Positions 44,996 to 53,480 of a stretch of 64,000 nt of DNA are shown one piece after another. The stretch covers positions 1-64,000 of the forward strand of contig JBKDKA010000048.1 of NCBI GenBank assembly GCA_046345315.1, in the 5' to 3' direction. The DNA comes from F1-80-MAGs062 sp046345315 (lineage in GTDB: Bacteria > Planctomycetota > Planctomycetia > Planctomycetales > Planctomycetaceae). The position numbers and the translations under genes were made by a program. The number at the start of each line of letters is the position of its first letter. The first letter of the stretch is position 1. The notes beneath the pieces are model-generated. The model saw only the letters and a list, made by a program, of their open reading frames with translations, was not told the DNA's origin and searched no databases.

Positions 44996-46534
44996 ACTTC
45001 GAAACGGCACACTGATGAACTGGTTACCGTTGGCGGTCTTCAGGAACATCAGCACCTGCCCCTGCTTTTTGGCCTCAGCCACCGCCACCTTCACGTCGTC
45101 CACGCTGCTGATCTTTGTGCTTCCGATCTTCAGGATCGCAGTTCCGGCGGAGATCCCAAGTGTCTGTCCCAGACCTCCACGGCGTACTGACGTGACAACG
45201 ACACCAGTCGGCTGGGGAAGATTCAGCTGTTCAGCAATCTCCGGAGTCATGGGCTCAACTTCGACCCCGAGCTCCTCGATGAGCAGTCCGGAAGATGCTG
45301 CTGCACCGGAACTCTGCCCCTCCGCTTCGGCGTCTGATTTCTCTGCGAGCAGTTTTTCAGGGAACTCACCGACTGTCAGTTTCAGTTCCTTCTCCTGACC
45401 ATCCCGCAGGATCACGATCGGATAGGATTCGCCGATCGTGAGTCGTTCCGCTACAGCGATCAGCTTCCGGGAACTCGTAATTTCCTGACCATTCAGGCGG
45501 ATAACGACGTCTTCAATCTGAAGCCCTGCTTTGTCAGCGGGAGAATCCTTTGTGATTTCGGCAATCAGCACACCATGCGGCGAAGTCATCTTCAGTGCAT
45601 CTGCGAGATCAGCATCGATTTCCTGAGGCATCACCCCGAGATATGCTCGACGCACTTTCCCATTCTGAGTCAGCTGATCACCAACCCAGCGAGCCAGACT
45701 CACCGGCACAGCAAAACCGACTCCGTCATAACCACCACTGCTGGTTGAGATCGCCGTGTTGATACCGATGACCTCACCACGCAGGTTCACGAGTGGCCCG
45801 CCGCTGTTACCCGGATTGATCGCAGCATCTGTCTGGATGAATTCCTGCCGCATCCGGCTGCCCTTCAGTCCGCGGGATTTGGCACTGATGATTCCCTGTG
45901 TCACGGTCCTGTGCAGACCGAAGGGGCTTCCGAAGGCCATGACCCAGTCGCCGATCTCCATCTGTTCATCGTCGCCGAGTGGCAGCGACGGCAGCTGCTC
46001 GTTGACGCTGACACGAAGGATCGCCACATCAGCGCGGTCGTCGACTTTCACTTCGGTTGCACGAAGAACGCGCCCGTCGCTCAATTGTACTTTCACTTCG
46101 TCAGCCCCCTGCACAACATGAGCATTCGTCATGATGATGCCGGACGGATCAATGATGAAACCGGAACCTTGTCCGACAGATCGTCGTTCCGGTGATCCGG
46201 ATTCCTGTCCGGGAACGCGATCCGGCATTCTCCCGAAGAAGTCTTTCAGAAATGGATGGTCTGCAAACGGGTCACCTCCCAACGAATCTCCCAGTTGTGC
46301 CATGGAGGGCTGCCGCACCTTCCCGATGGCTTCGATGGAAACGACAGCAGGAAGCGTTTTCTTCGCAACCGCGCGAAACGCTCCCGAAATCTCATCGGCT
46401 CGTGCCAGTGCCGCAGTGTTCGGCTGTTCCTGAGCGACGAGGGATTTGTGAAGCGTGAACGGGGAGCGGGCGATCATTGAACCAAGAGCGACAACGGCCA
46501 CGGCGCCGCAAAGAGTCCAGCGGATTGTTTTCAT
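44987..46534 (-). CDS. Do/DegP-HtrA family serine protease with two PDZ domains
   Basis: About 515 residues. The frame is open to 46609, but ATG 46534 has AGGAAAGGAT upstream and starts a signal segment (WTLCGAVAVVALGSMIA). The trypsin-like domain has the catalytic triad His139 (TNAHVV), Asp169 (DRADVAILRV) and Ser244 (INPGNSGGP). PDZ1 begins near RRAYLGVMPQEID and PDZ2 near GLLIEELGVEVE, so the DegP/DegQ layout is complete. Such proteases degrade or refold misfolded envelope proteins. The linker SDAEAEGQSSGAAASSG between the PDZ domains is longer than usual. It is transcribed towards the DUF1501 operon, and the terminator hairpin lies beyond its stop. Confidence 0.95.
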   Translation of the reverse strand: MKTIRWTLCGAVAVVALGSMIARSPFTLHKSLVAQEQPNTAALARADEISGAFRAVAKKTLPAVVSIEAIGKVRQPSMAQLGDSLGGDPFADHPFLKDFFGRMPDRVPGQESGSPERRSVGQGSGFIIDPSGIIMTNAHVVQGADEVKVQLSDGRVLRATEVKVDDRADVAILRVSVNEQLPSLPLGDDEQMEIGDWVMAFGSPFGLHRTVTQGIISAKSRGLKGSRMRQEFIQTDAAINPGNSGGPLVNLRGEVIGINTAISTSSGGYDGVGFAVPVSLARWVGDQLTQNGKVRRAYLGVMPQEIDADLADALKMTSPHGVLIAEITKDSPADKAGLQIEDVVIRLNGQEITSSRKLIAVAERLTIGESYPIVILRDGQEKELKLTVGEFPEKLLAEKSDAEAEGQSSGAAASSGLLIEELGVEVEPMTPEIAEQLNLPQPTGVVVTSVRRGGLGQTLGISAGTAILKIGSTKISSVDDVKVAVAEAKKQGQVLMFLKTANGNQFISVPFRSAE

Positions 46535-47306
46535 GAACGAAGATCCTTTCCTCGGATGAACAGTTTGACTGAAAAGTTTCGGAAGGCATGTCATCTCGGT
46601 GACTTCCAACGTCCCGAAATTCTGCCTGCCGGATCAGTATTCGACTTGATGCAATTTCCAGAGAAGTGGTTGCCGTCGACGGAATGCTTCCGAACAATTT
46701 CCGCGAGAATCTCCGTGATCAGCCGAGAAAGTCATCTTCCGGATTTCACTGAGGCAGAGTTAAGGCTGCTTCATGTTCAACACAAACCATTTCCAGATCA
46801 TCATTTACGACACAGAACCTGAACTGCCGCCGTCGATTTGTACGGATTCCGTCAGGAGAACCTCTGGTCAGACAAACAATGGATTCCACCGTCGAATGTC
46901 TGTCGATCGATTTACTGTCCTGGTACGAGAGGTCGTGGAATGTAAGAATTCGTGGAAATCAGCTCTGATACGTTGATGGATTTCCTCAGAATGAGAAGTG
47001 GTTCCAGGACACCTTAATCCGGAGAAGATTGAGAACAATGTTGGCAAGAGAAGCGAACGGAGACCATAAAATGCGAGAACTTTTGAGGGATTCAGGCACC
47101 AGGGAGACATGGAAAAGGTCATCATTCATGCATCGCTTCCGTCGGGAGTCAGTGCATTCCGAAAATTGTCCTCAGGAGGCTCGCTGGAATGCCCCACAGA
47201 TCGTATCATTTTTCCGTTGAACGACTGCCCATTGAACGACGGCCCATGAGACTCGTGATCGCCTTCATTTCTTGCCAGTATTCTCCCACCTGAGTGATTC
47301 TGAAAC
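46535..47306. other. 772-base intergenic region without a recognisable gene
   Basis: Lies between the divergent protease (minus) and rnc (plus) genes. It contains only short open frames with no recognisable domain or good ribosome site, and no tRNA-like or strong hairpin structure that I can find. It is presumably a promoter region for both genes. Confidence 0.5.
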
Positions 47307-48023
47307 TTGACTGAACGTTCCATCGCCGACATCGAAGAAATCGTGAGTCGGTGTGAAATTCGAATTGGTTATCAGTTCACGGACAGAAAGCTGCTCCGAC
47401 GATGCCTCACGCATAGCTCGTCAGCTGAAACTCGCCTTGATTCCAACGAGAGGCTGGAGTTCCTCGGCGATGCAGTGCTGGGGCTCGTGATCTGTGAGCT
47501 TCTGTTTCAGAAGTTTCCTGACCATCGCGAAGGCTTCCTGACACAGATGAAGTCGCAGTTGGTGAGCCGAAGTGTCTGTGCAAGGATTGCTCGTCGTCTC
47601 GAACTTGGAGATCTGATTCTGGTGGGCCGAGGGCTCACAACGATTCCGGATTCCATTCTGTCCGCTGCCGTGGAATCGCTCATCGCGGGAATCTATTCAG
47701 ACGGTGGCATCGAAGCAGCTCGGGAATTTATTCTTCGCGTCTTCGAAGAGGAAATTCAGCAGTGCAGCTCTCAGGAGACGGAGAACTACAAGAGTCTGCT
47801 GCAGGAGCGAATTCAGAGAAACGGGAATCAGACGCCGGATTACGTCGTCGTTGACGAACGTGGTCCTGATCACGCTCGCGAATTCTGCATTTCCGCTCGG
47901 GTCGGTTCAACAACGTATGACCCCGCCTGGGGAAAGAGCAAGAAAGAAGCGGAACAGCAGGCAGCTCGCCTGGCGCTCGAATGCATCGCTGCAGCCGAAA
48001 CAGAACAGCCGGAAACGGACTGA
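47307..48023 (+). CDS. rnc: Ribonuclease III
   Basis: A 238-residue double-strand-specific endoribonuclease that matures rRNA and processes mRNA. The RIII signature NERLEFLGDAVLGLVI carries the metal-binding acidic residues. The second conserved acidic patch lies around SAAVESLIAGIYSDGG. A double-stranded RNA-binding domain follows (NYKSLLQERIQRNG to the end), including GKSKKEAEQQAA. Length and order are normal. The likely start is TTG 47307; no ATG lies near the conserved region, and a GAGTG word about 12 bases upstream may serve as the ribosome site. The many perfect hairpins in this window could be substrates for this enzyme, but that is only an idea. Confidence 0.95.
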   Translation: MTERSIADIEEIVSRCEIRIGYQFTDRKLLRRCLTHSSSAETRLDSNERLEFLGDAVLGLVICELLFQKFPDHREGFLTQMKSQLVSRSVCARIARRLELGDLILVGRGLTTIPDSILSAAVESLIAGIYSDGGIEAAREFILRVFEEEIQQCSSQETENYKSLLQERIQRNGNQTPDYVVVDERGPDHAREFCISARVGSTTYDPAWGKSKKEAEQQAARLALECIAAAETEQPETD

Positions 48024-48058
48024 GCAGCAGTTGCTTTGTCACACCTTGATTGCCGGAT

Positions 48059-48123
48059 CGTCATTCCCGCGCAGGCGGGAATCCATTGCCCCAGTGTGGA
48101 TTCCCGCCTGCGCGGGAATGACG
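48059..48123. repeat. 27-bp perfect hairpin (CCCGCGCAGGCGGG family) after rnc
   Basis: Arms 48059-48085 and 48097-48123, loop 11 bases. Each arm contains the smaller palindrome CCCGCGCAGGCGGG. A related single copy lies at 44792-44813. It lies between the convergent rnc and LOG genes, 36 bases after the rnc stop, with no T run. Confidence 0.88.
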
Positions 48124-48192
48124 CAACAACCCTGTTTTAGCTCTGACAAAGCACTACTCGTTGCAGAACACATGGTTCCGGTGAGAAACGCC

Positions 48193-49242
48193 TCAGAGAA
48201 TGGAGCAATAGCCTTCGAGCTCGCAGTTCAGCAGATCAATCATCTGACGCAGACGTCCGACGGCTCTTCGATCAAATGTCAGCGCCAGGCGCGGCAGCTG
48301 CATCAGATGAGCATCGTCAGCTTCCAGCCGATGAGCCTCCGTTTTCTCTATCTTTCCGCTCAGGCAGATGTCACTGAATTCATCGTTCAGCCGCACAATC
48401 AGATCTGCTGACGGTTCGACATGAAGACGCAGGACCAGTCGATCACGAATGAAACGCATGCTGTTGTAGACGCTGTAGAAGCCAAGAATTTCATCGACGG
48501 CCGTTTCCACATTGTCGGTCACTCGAAACAATGAAAGATCGGCCGGAGAGATCAGTTCATTCGCCAGAAGTTCGCTTTTGACATGGCTCATCCATCCGGA
48601 CCAGAAAGTCCCGCCTGGTTCATCGAGCATGATCAGCGGCATCAGGTCTCGTTTGCCGGTCTGCACCAGTGTCAGTGTCTCGAATGCTTCATCCAGCGTT
48701 CCGAAACCACCAGGACATGAAACAACAGCGTGAACTTCTTTGACGAAGAGCAGTTTTCGAGTGAAGAAGTACTTCAGGTTCACGAGCTTCGGATCGCCGG
48801 CGATCACTGGGTTCGCAGCCTGTTCGAAGGGCAGCATGATGTTCAGCCCCATCGCCATCTCGCGACCGGATCCGCGATGAGCGGCCTCCATGATGCCGCC
48901 GCCGGCTCCCGTCACAACCAGCCAGTTTTCTTCTGCCATTCGTCGGCCGAATGCTTCAGCCTGAGACCAGTTGGGATGATCCTGACGTGTTCTGGCCGAA
49001 CCGAACACAGAGACCTTGCGATTCCGGCGGTAGGGAGCGAATACTTTAAAAGCGTATCGAAGCTCTCGCAGTGCACGGCTCAGGATTTTCAGGTCGCCTC
49101 GCGACGCGCCATCCTGCTGAAGCTTGTCCGCCGTCGTCTTGATTTCTTCGATGAGTTCCGAATGCAGACGAAGTTCGTCCATGTGTTCGATGACACTGGA
49201 CTCCGAGGCATTCGGGTGTTTCAGGTGCTGTCGCTCAGCCAT
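48193..49242 (-). CDS. LOG-family (TIGR00730-like) Rossmann nucleotide-binding protein
   Basis: About 349 residues. The core is the LOG/lysine-decarboxylase-like fold: VSVFGSAR, VVTGAGGGIMEAAHRG and the signature PGGFGTLDE (177-185). Plant and bacterial LOG proteins cleave nucleotide 5'-monophosphates at the N-glycosidic bond; some related proteins act on other nucleotides. About 75 residues precede the core and about 100 follow it, longer than single-domain LOG proteins (about 190), and the C-terminal region has no obvious homologue. ATG 49242 is chosen because AAAGGAGT lies about seven bases upstream; the open frame's earlier GTG would place that site inside the gene. It is followed by an 18-base tandem repeat upstream of its start, and by the STAS gene. 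Confidence 0.88.
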   Translation of the reverse strand: MAERQHLKHPNASESSVIEHMDELRLHSELIEEIKTTADKLQQDGASRGDLKILSRALRELRYAFKVFAPYRRNRKVSVFGSARTRQDHPNWSQAEAFGRRMAEENWLVVTGAGGGIMEAAHRGSGREMAMGLNIMLPFEQAANPVIAGDPKLVNLKYFFTRKLLFVKEVHAVVSCPGGFGTLDEAFETLTLVQTGKRDLMPLIMLDEPGGTFWSGWMSHVKSELLANELISPADLSLFRVTDNVETAVDEILGFYSVYNSMRFIRDRLVLRLHVEPSADLIVRLNDEFSDICLSGKIEKTEAHRLEADDAHLMQLPRLALTFDRRAVGRLRQMIDLLNCELEGYCSIL

Positions 49243-49260
49243 TTGGCAGACTCCTTTCAC

Positions 49261-49313
49261 TCGCGGCAGTCAGATCACTTGCGGCAGTCAGATCAGTCGC
49301 GGCAGTCAGAATG
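49261..49313. repeat. 18-base tandem repeat, three units, between the STAS and LOG genes
   Basis: Units start at 49261, 49279 and 49297 with the core CGGCAGTCAGATCA; the third diverges at its end. The array lies 7 bases beyond the STAS stop (minus strand) and 18 bases upstream of the LOG start. Confidence 0.85.
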
Positions 49314-49320
49314 CGGCGTC

Positions 49321-49686
49321 TCAGGACAGGAGTGCCTGCATTGCTTCTTCACGTGTGTCATAGATCGCCCAGATCGTGTCCAGTGCTGTGATTCGAAGGA
49401 GCTCCAGAGCCATTTCGCTCGCACCACACAGCACCAGTTCTCCGCCTTTCTTTTTCACAAATTTGTGGCATCGAAGCAGCAGGGCCAGAAACACTGAACC
49501 GAAATAACCAACGCTGCTGAGATCGACCACGACCATCGGCGCTTCCTGTGCGTTGAGTGGTTCCATGACGAGATCAGCGGCCTGCTCGACAAGATCCCAG
49601 CTGAGCGATTCCACGCTGGACGCAGGCTTCAGAACCACTGTGTTGCCGTGCCACTCGATCTGAAAACTATCCAGCACCTCGGCCAT
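49321..49686 (-). CDS. STAS-domain protein (anti-sigma factor antagonist-like)
   Basis: About 121 residues from ATG 49686, which has GGAAGGGC about nine bases upstream; the frame is open to 49851. The length suits a single STAS domain. The strand order IEWHGNTVVLKPASS, PMVVVDLSSVGYFGSVFLALLL and GELVLCGAS is that of SpoIIAA-type antagonists. The serine that is phosphorylated in that family aligns with the Ser of YFGSV, although the preceding Asp is a Gly here. It may respond to a kinase or anti-sigma partner, none of which is adjacent. It shares strand and direction with the LOG gene, which starts only 80 bases before it on the other side of the tandem repeat, so the two are probably co-transcribed. 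Confidence 0.85.
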   Translation of the reverse strand: MAEVLDSFQIEWHGNTVVLKPASSVESLSWDLVEQAADLVMEPLNAQEAPMVVVDLSSVGYFGSVFLALLLRCHKFVKKKGGELVLCGASEMALELLRITALDTIWAIYDTREEAMQALLS

Positions 49687-50387
49687 CGGACTGCCCTTCC
49701 ATAATTCCACAGAATCTGAGACACAGACGTCGGTCATCCCTGGAACATTACGACTCGTCAGGGTTTCTACCACAAATGTGGGCTTGTGTCCCCTGTTTCT
49801 GAAACAGGAACTCAGCCGGTGTGGGTCAGCAATCCTGGTTTCTGCCGTCACCCTGTGGAGGAGAATTCTCCGAATGTCGGCTCGGAATCAGGGAAATCGC
49901 CTCTCGCGAGGGTGACCTTATGTGCAGTTATTCAGGATTATCTCAGGGACAACCCGACGGTGCTGGTGGCCGGACTTGACAGAATCAATGGAGCCGCGTG
50001 TAATCTGAGGCTGTGGAGTCTGGGTGGTCTGCGTCAGAACTGGGGAAATCAGTCTTCCAGTTTTGAAAAACAATTCAGACTGAGAGATCGCCGCTTTGAA
50101 ACGGCGGTCAAGTAAAGAAAAATGGAGGATTCTCCAGAGAATTTCAGTTTCGCAGCGGGGGCTTCGACGCTGAAAGAATCGGGAGAATTACAGGAGGTTG
50201 TCGGGAAGAATTTTGATCCCGACCGCGTTTCTTCAGCGAATGAGGAAAAACAATAGACGTGAGTCGGCTGACTGGGGAATGAGGCCGGCTGTTGCCGATC
50301 AGAAAGATTAATCGGCGAATCCAAGATGGGTCTGACCGGGGCGCAAAGAGATCGTGCGATCCGGTCATCTGAATTTGAGGCAGTGCC
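49687..50387. other. 701-base gap before the synthase-like gene
   Basis: Divergent gap between the STAS gene (minus) and the KS-like gene (plus). No gene is recognised; the open frame continuing the STAS gene (to 49851) has no domain of its own. A short hairpin near 50089-50107 (GATCGCCG with CGGCGGTC) is the only structure noticed. Confidence 0.5.
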
Positions 50388-51674
50388 ATGGCTGGGCGCG
50401 AAGCGGTTCGCGTGGTCGTGACCGGAATCGGTGTGGTTTCACCCATCGGTATCGGAAACGACCGCTTCTGGGACAGTCTTCTGCACAATCGTTCCGGTAT
50501 TGACTACCTGCAGTCAATGCCGACCGAGGGGCTACCTTCGGCGTTTGGTGCTGAAGTCCGCGATTTTGATCCGTCGCTTCATCTGCGAGATCGAAAATTT
50601 CTGAAGGTGATGTCTCGCGATATTCAGCTCGGTGTCGCTTCCGCGAATCTTGCCGTCAGCGACGCTCGAATTGCTCGCGGTGACATCGATCCTGAGCGTT
50701 TTGGTGTCGAGTTTGGTGCTGGTCGAATGACCTGTCACCCGTCAGAACTTCTGGCGGCTGCCGCTGCCTGCTCAGGCGAGAATGGATTTGATCCGAGCCG
50801 CTGGAGCGATCAGGCCATGTCGCAGATTGCTCCACTCTGGCTGCTCCGACAGCTGCCGAACATGCCCGCATGCCATGTCTCCATCGATCACAATGCAATG
50901 GGGCCGAACAACACGATCACCAGTCGGGATGCATCGGCACTGCTGGCCTTGTCGGAAGCTGTCCGTGTGCTCGAAGCTGGCCGCGCGGACTGCATGATTG
51001 TGGGCGCCTGCAGTTCCAACATTCACCCGGTGGACATTGCGAAGTTTCATCGCTTCGAGGGTTTGTCTCGCCGAGCTGACGATCCGTCACGAGCCTGCCG
51101 TCCGTTTGACTTCGAACGTGATGGAGCGGTCGTGGGAGAAGGTGCCGCATCGTTCGTCATCGAGACTTACGAGCATGCAGTTCGTCGTGGAGCAAGCATC
51201 TACGCGGAAATCCTCGGAATCGGTGCCGGATGTGACGGCAAGGGTCACGCCAACGAATCCGCAGGGCTCGGACTTGTTCGAGCGATGCAGTCAGCAATTC
51301 AGAGATCAGGTATTCGCCCCGAAGAACTCGGCCATATCAATGCTCAGGGAAAGAGTACGCAGGCCGATGACATTGTTGAGTCAAGGGCGTACCACCGGGC
51401 TCTTGGTGATTGTGTTCTGAAGATTCCTGTGACGGCAATGAAGAGTTTTGTCGGTCATTTTGACGCGGGCGCCGGAGCGGTTGAACTGGCAGGAACTCTG
51501 CTGGCTCTGAAATACGGAGAGGTTCCGGCCACGCTCAACTACGAAATCCCTGATCCTCGTTGCCGCCTGAACATTGTCCGCGAGTCACCTCGCCGGATGA
51601 ACACTCGGACAGCAATCAGCGTCAATCGCACAGCAACCGGTCAGAGCGCCGCTGCTGTTCTCCGCGCAATCTGA
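50388..51674 (+). CDS. Ketoacyl-synthase-like protein without catalytic cysteine
   Basis: A 428-residue thiolase-fold protein of the FabF/KS group. Overall order is clear: VVVTGIGVVSPIGIG, a PFDFERDGAVVGEGAA segment matching the FabF RPWDKERDGF region, and VTAMKSFVGHFDAGAGAVE. Aligned by eye to E. coli FabF, GPNNTITSRD (172-181) matches GPSISIATAC, placing Asp181 where the nucleophilic Cys belongs. NAQGKSTQ replaces NAHGTST (Gln320 for the first His), while the second His (His357) is kept. The usual C-terminal GFGGTN is also lost. It should not condense acyl chains; a structural or chain-length-factor-like role is possible. No partner KS lies nearby. It starts with a clear ATG after a long 5' gap. 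Confidence 0.85.
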   Translation: MAGREAVRVVVTGIGVVSPIGIGNDRFWDSLLHNRSGIDYLQSMPTEGLPSAFGAEVRDFDPSLHLRDRKFLKVMSRDIQLGVASANLAVSDARIARGDIDPERFGVEFGAGRMTCHPSELLAAAAACSGENGFDPSRWSDQAMSQIAPLWLLRQLPNMPACHVSIDHNAMGPNNTITSRDASALLALSEAVRVLEAGRADCMIVGACSSNIHPVDIAKFHRFEGLSRRADDPSRACRPFDFERDGAVVGEGAASFVIETYEHAVRRGASIYAEILGIGAGCDGKGHANESAGLGLVRAMQSAIQRSGIRPEELGHINAQGKSTQADDIVESRAYHRALGDCVLKIPVTAMKSFVGHFDAGAGAVELAGTLLALKYGEVPATLNYEIPDPRCRLNIVRESPRRMNTRTAISVNRTATGQSAAAVLRAI

Positions 51675-52071
51675 GTCTGCAGCGTCGGCATTCCGGCTGT
51701 TCAACAGACAGGCAGAAGTGTGCGCCAGGTTCGCTCCTGCAGCAGTCATGCGCTCTGCAGCTTTACGTGCCGCGAAAATCCCCGCGTCATGGCAACTCCG
51801 GAATCACCGGATCAACCGATGCAGATTGCCCCGTTGACTGCCGATTTCCGGCTGCAAAAGTGTGCGGAATGCAACATTTCTGAATATTCCGTCCGTCAGA
51901 TCAGAAAACCGTGACCTATCTTCCAGAGAGATCATTACTCCATGACAGTTTTGTCATTGCGCGATGACACCTCGAAGGATCGGACAAATCGCTGTGAAAT
52001 CACGAGATTTGTTCCGACCGACCTGAGAGAACGAATCGTCGGAAAACGGAATTCTACGGAGCGGACCGGAC
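51675..52071. other. 397-base gap before the Tad genes
   Basis: No recognisable gene. Short open frames only. A promoter for the CpaF-TadB-TadC genes is expected here. Confidence 0.5.
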
Positions 52072-53382
52072 ATGATTGCCCCAGCAAAACAAGCACGATC
52101 GAACAGCAGTGATTTTGAAGCCCTCAAGGCTCACATTCACGGGAAGCTTGTCGAGAAGCTCGACCTGACTAGACTTTCTGAGCTGGAAGGAGACTCACTC
52201 CGTCGCGAAATTCGGGTTGTCGTGGAGCATCTCTGCGACACAGAAAACCCGATGCTCAATCGTTCCGAACGAGAGCGACTTGTTGAAGAAGTTCTCGATG
52301 AAGCATTCGGATTTGGTCCGCTCGAACTGCTGCTCAAGGAAGAGGGCGTCGCGGACATCATGATCAACGGCCCGAAGAATGTGTTCATTGAAAAAGGCGG
52401 ACGCATTCAGAAATCGGATGTGACGTTTCGCGACAACGACCATCTCCTGCAGATCCTTGACCGGATCGTCTCCAAGGTTGGTCGACGAGTTGACGAAACC
52501 TCTCCGATGGTTGACGCTCGACTTCCGGACGGCTCACGACTCAATGCGATCATTCCACCGCTGGCTCTGGACGGTCCGTCACTCACGATTCGCCGATTCG
52601 GATCGAACCCGCTCACACTGGAAGACCTTCTGAAATTCGGAGCCTTCACGCCCGAAATGGTCATGTTTCTGGAAGGCGGCATGAAGGCTCGCCTGAACAT
52701 GATCATCAGCGGCGGTACCGGTTCCGGTAAAACGACGCTGCTGAACACGCTTTCGAGCTTCATTTCGAATGAGAATCGAATCATTACGATTGAAGACGCG
52801 GCGGAACTTCAGCTGCAGCAGGAACACGTCCTGCGTCTGGAAACACGACCACCGAATATCGAAGGCAAAGGCCGCGTCACTGCGACGGACCTCGTGAAGA
52901 ACGCCCTTCGAATGCGGCCCGACCGGATTATCATCGGGGAATGTCGAGGCGGCGAAGCTCTGGACATGCTTCAGGCCATGAACACCGGTCACGACGGATC
53001 GCTGACGACGGTTCACGCCAACAATCCTCGCGATGCGATCTCCCGAATTGAAACGCTGATCAACATGAGCGGCATCGAACTGCCGCTCATCGCAATCCGC
53101 AAGCAGATTGCATCCGCAGTGCATCTCATCATTCAGGCCAACCGACTTCAGGGTGGTCCCCGAAAGGTGACCTACATCACTGAAGTGGTCGGTATGGAAG
53201 GTGAAACCATCGTCATGCAGGACATCTTCCGATTCGTTCAGGCGGGCATTAACGAAAACGGCAAGGCGTTCGGGCATTTTGAATCGACAGGTGTTCGTCC
53301 GAAATGCGTCGAGCTGCTCGAAGCATCAGGTGTCAGACTCCCGGCAGGTCTCTTTGCTCAGAGAACCATGCGGACTCCGTAA
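52072..53382 (+). CDS. cpaF: CpaF/TadA-type secretion ATPase
   Basis: A 436-residue hexameric ATPase of the Tad/type IV pilus-like secretion system. After an N-terminal helical part the protein has the domain around LLKEEGVADIMINGPKNVFIE, Walker A GGTGSGKTT (214-222), and the Walker B/Asp-box region RMRPDRIIIGECRGGEALDML. HDGSLTTVHANNPRDA and the SRIETLINMSG segment complete the usual pattern. In the Tad system it drives assembly of Flp-like pili or secretion. It is followed by two F-type membrane proteins (TadB, TadC). The ATG at 52072 is preceded by CGGAGCGG. Confidence 0.95.
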   Translation: MIAPAKQARSNSSDFEALKAHIHGKLVEKLDLTRLSELEGDSLRREIRVVVEHLCDTENPMLNRSERERLVEEVLDEAFGFGPLELLLKEEGVADIMINGPKNVFIEKGGRIQKSDVTFRDNDHLLQILDRIVSKVGRRVDETSPMVDARLPDGSRLNAIIPPLALDGPSLTIRRFGSNPLTLEDLLKFGAFTPEMVMFLEGGMKARLNMIISGGTGSGKTTLLNTLSSFISNENRIITIEDAAELQLQQEHVLRLETRPPNIEGKGRVTATDLVKNALRMRPDRIIIGECRGGEALDMLQAMNTGHDGSLTTVHANNPRDAISRIETLINMSGIELPLIAIRKQIASAVHLIIQANRLQGGPRKVTYITEVVGMEGETIVMQDIFRFVQAGINENGKAFGHFESTGVRPKCVELLEASGVRLPAGLFAQRTMRTP

Positions 53383-53480
53383 TTCCGGGATCTAAAGGTT
53401 CATCTGAGATTGTCCCGATTGTTTCATTCTGAGCATCAGATTCCCGGAGAGTTCAGGAACAAGAGTCACTGAGGATCATT

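Noticed and set aside
46535..47306. Several short open frames in the gap before rnc.
   Set aside because: They overlap each other on both strands, lack ribosome sites and show no conserved features.
48059..48123. A Rho-independent terminator after rnc.
   Set aside because: The hairpin is strong but no T run follows on either strand; it is reported as a repeat instead.
51675..52071. A small gene or RNA gene ahead of cpaF.
   Set aside because: No conserved frame, no tRNA-like fold and no strong hairpin could be seen.
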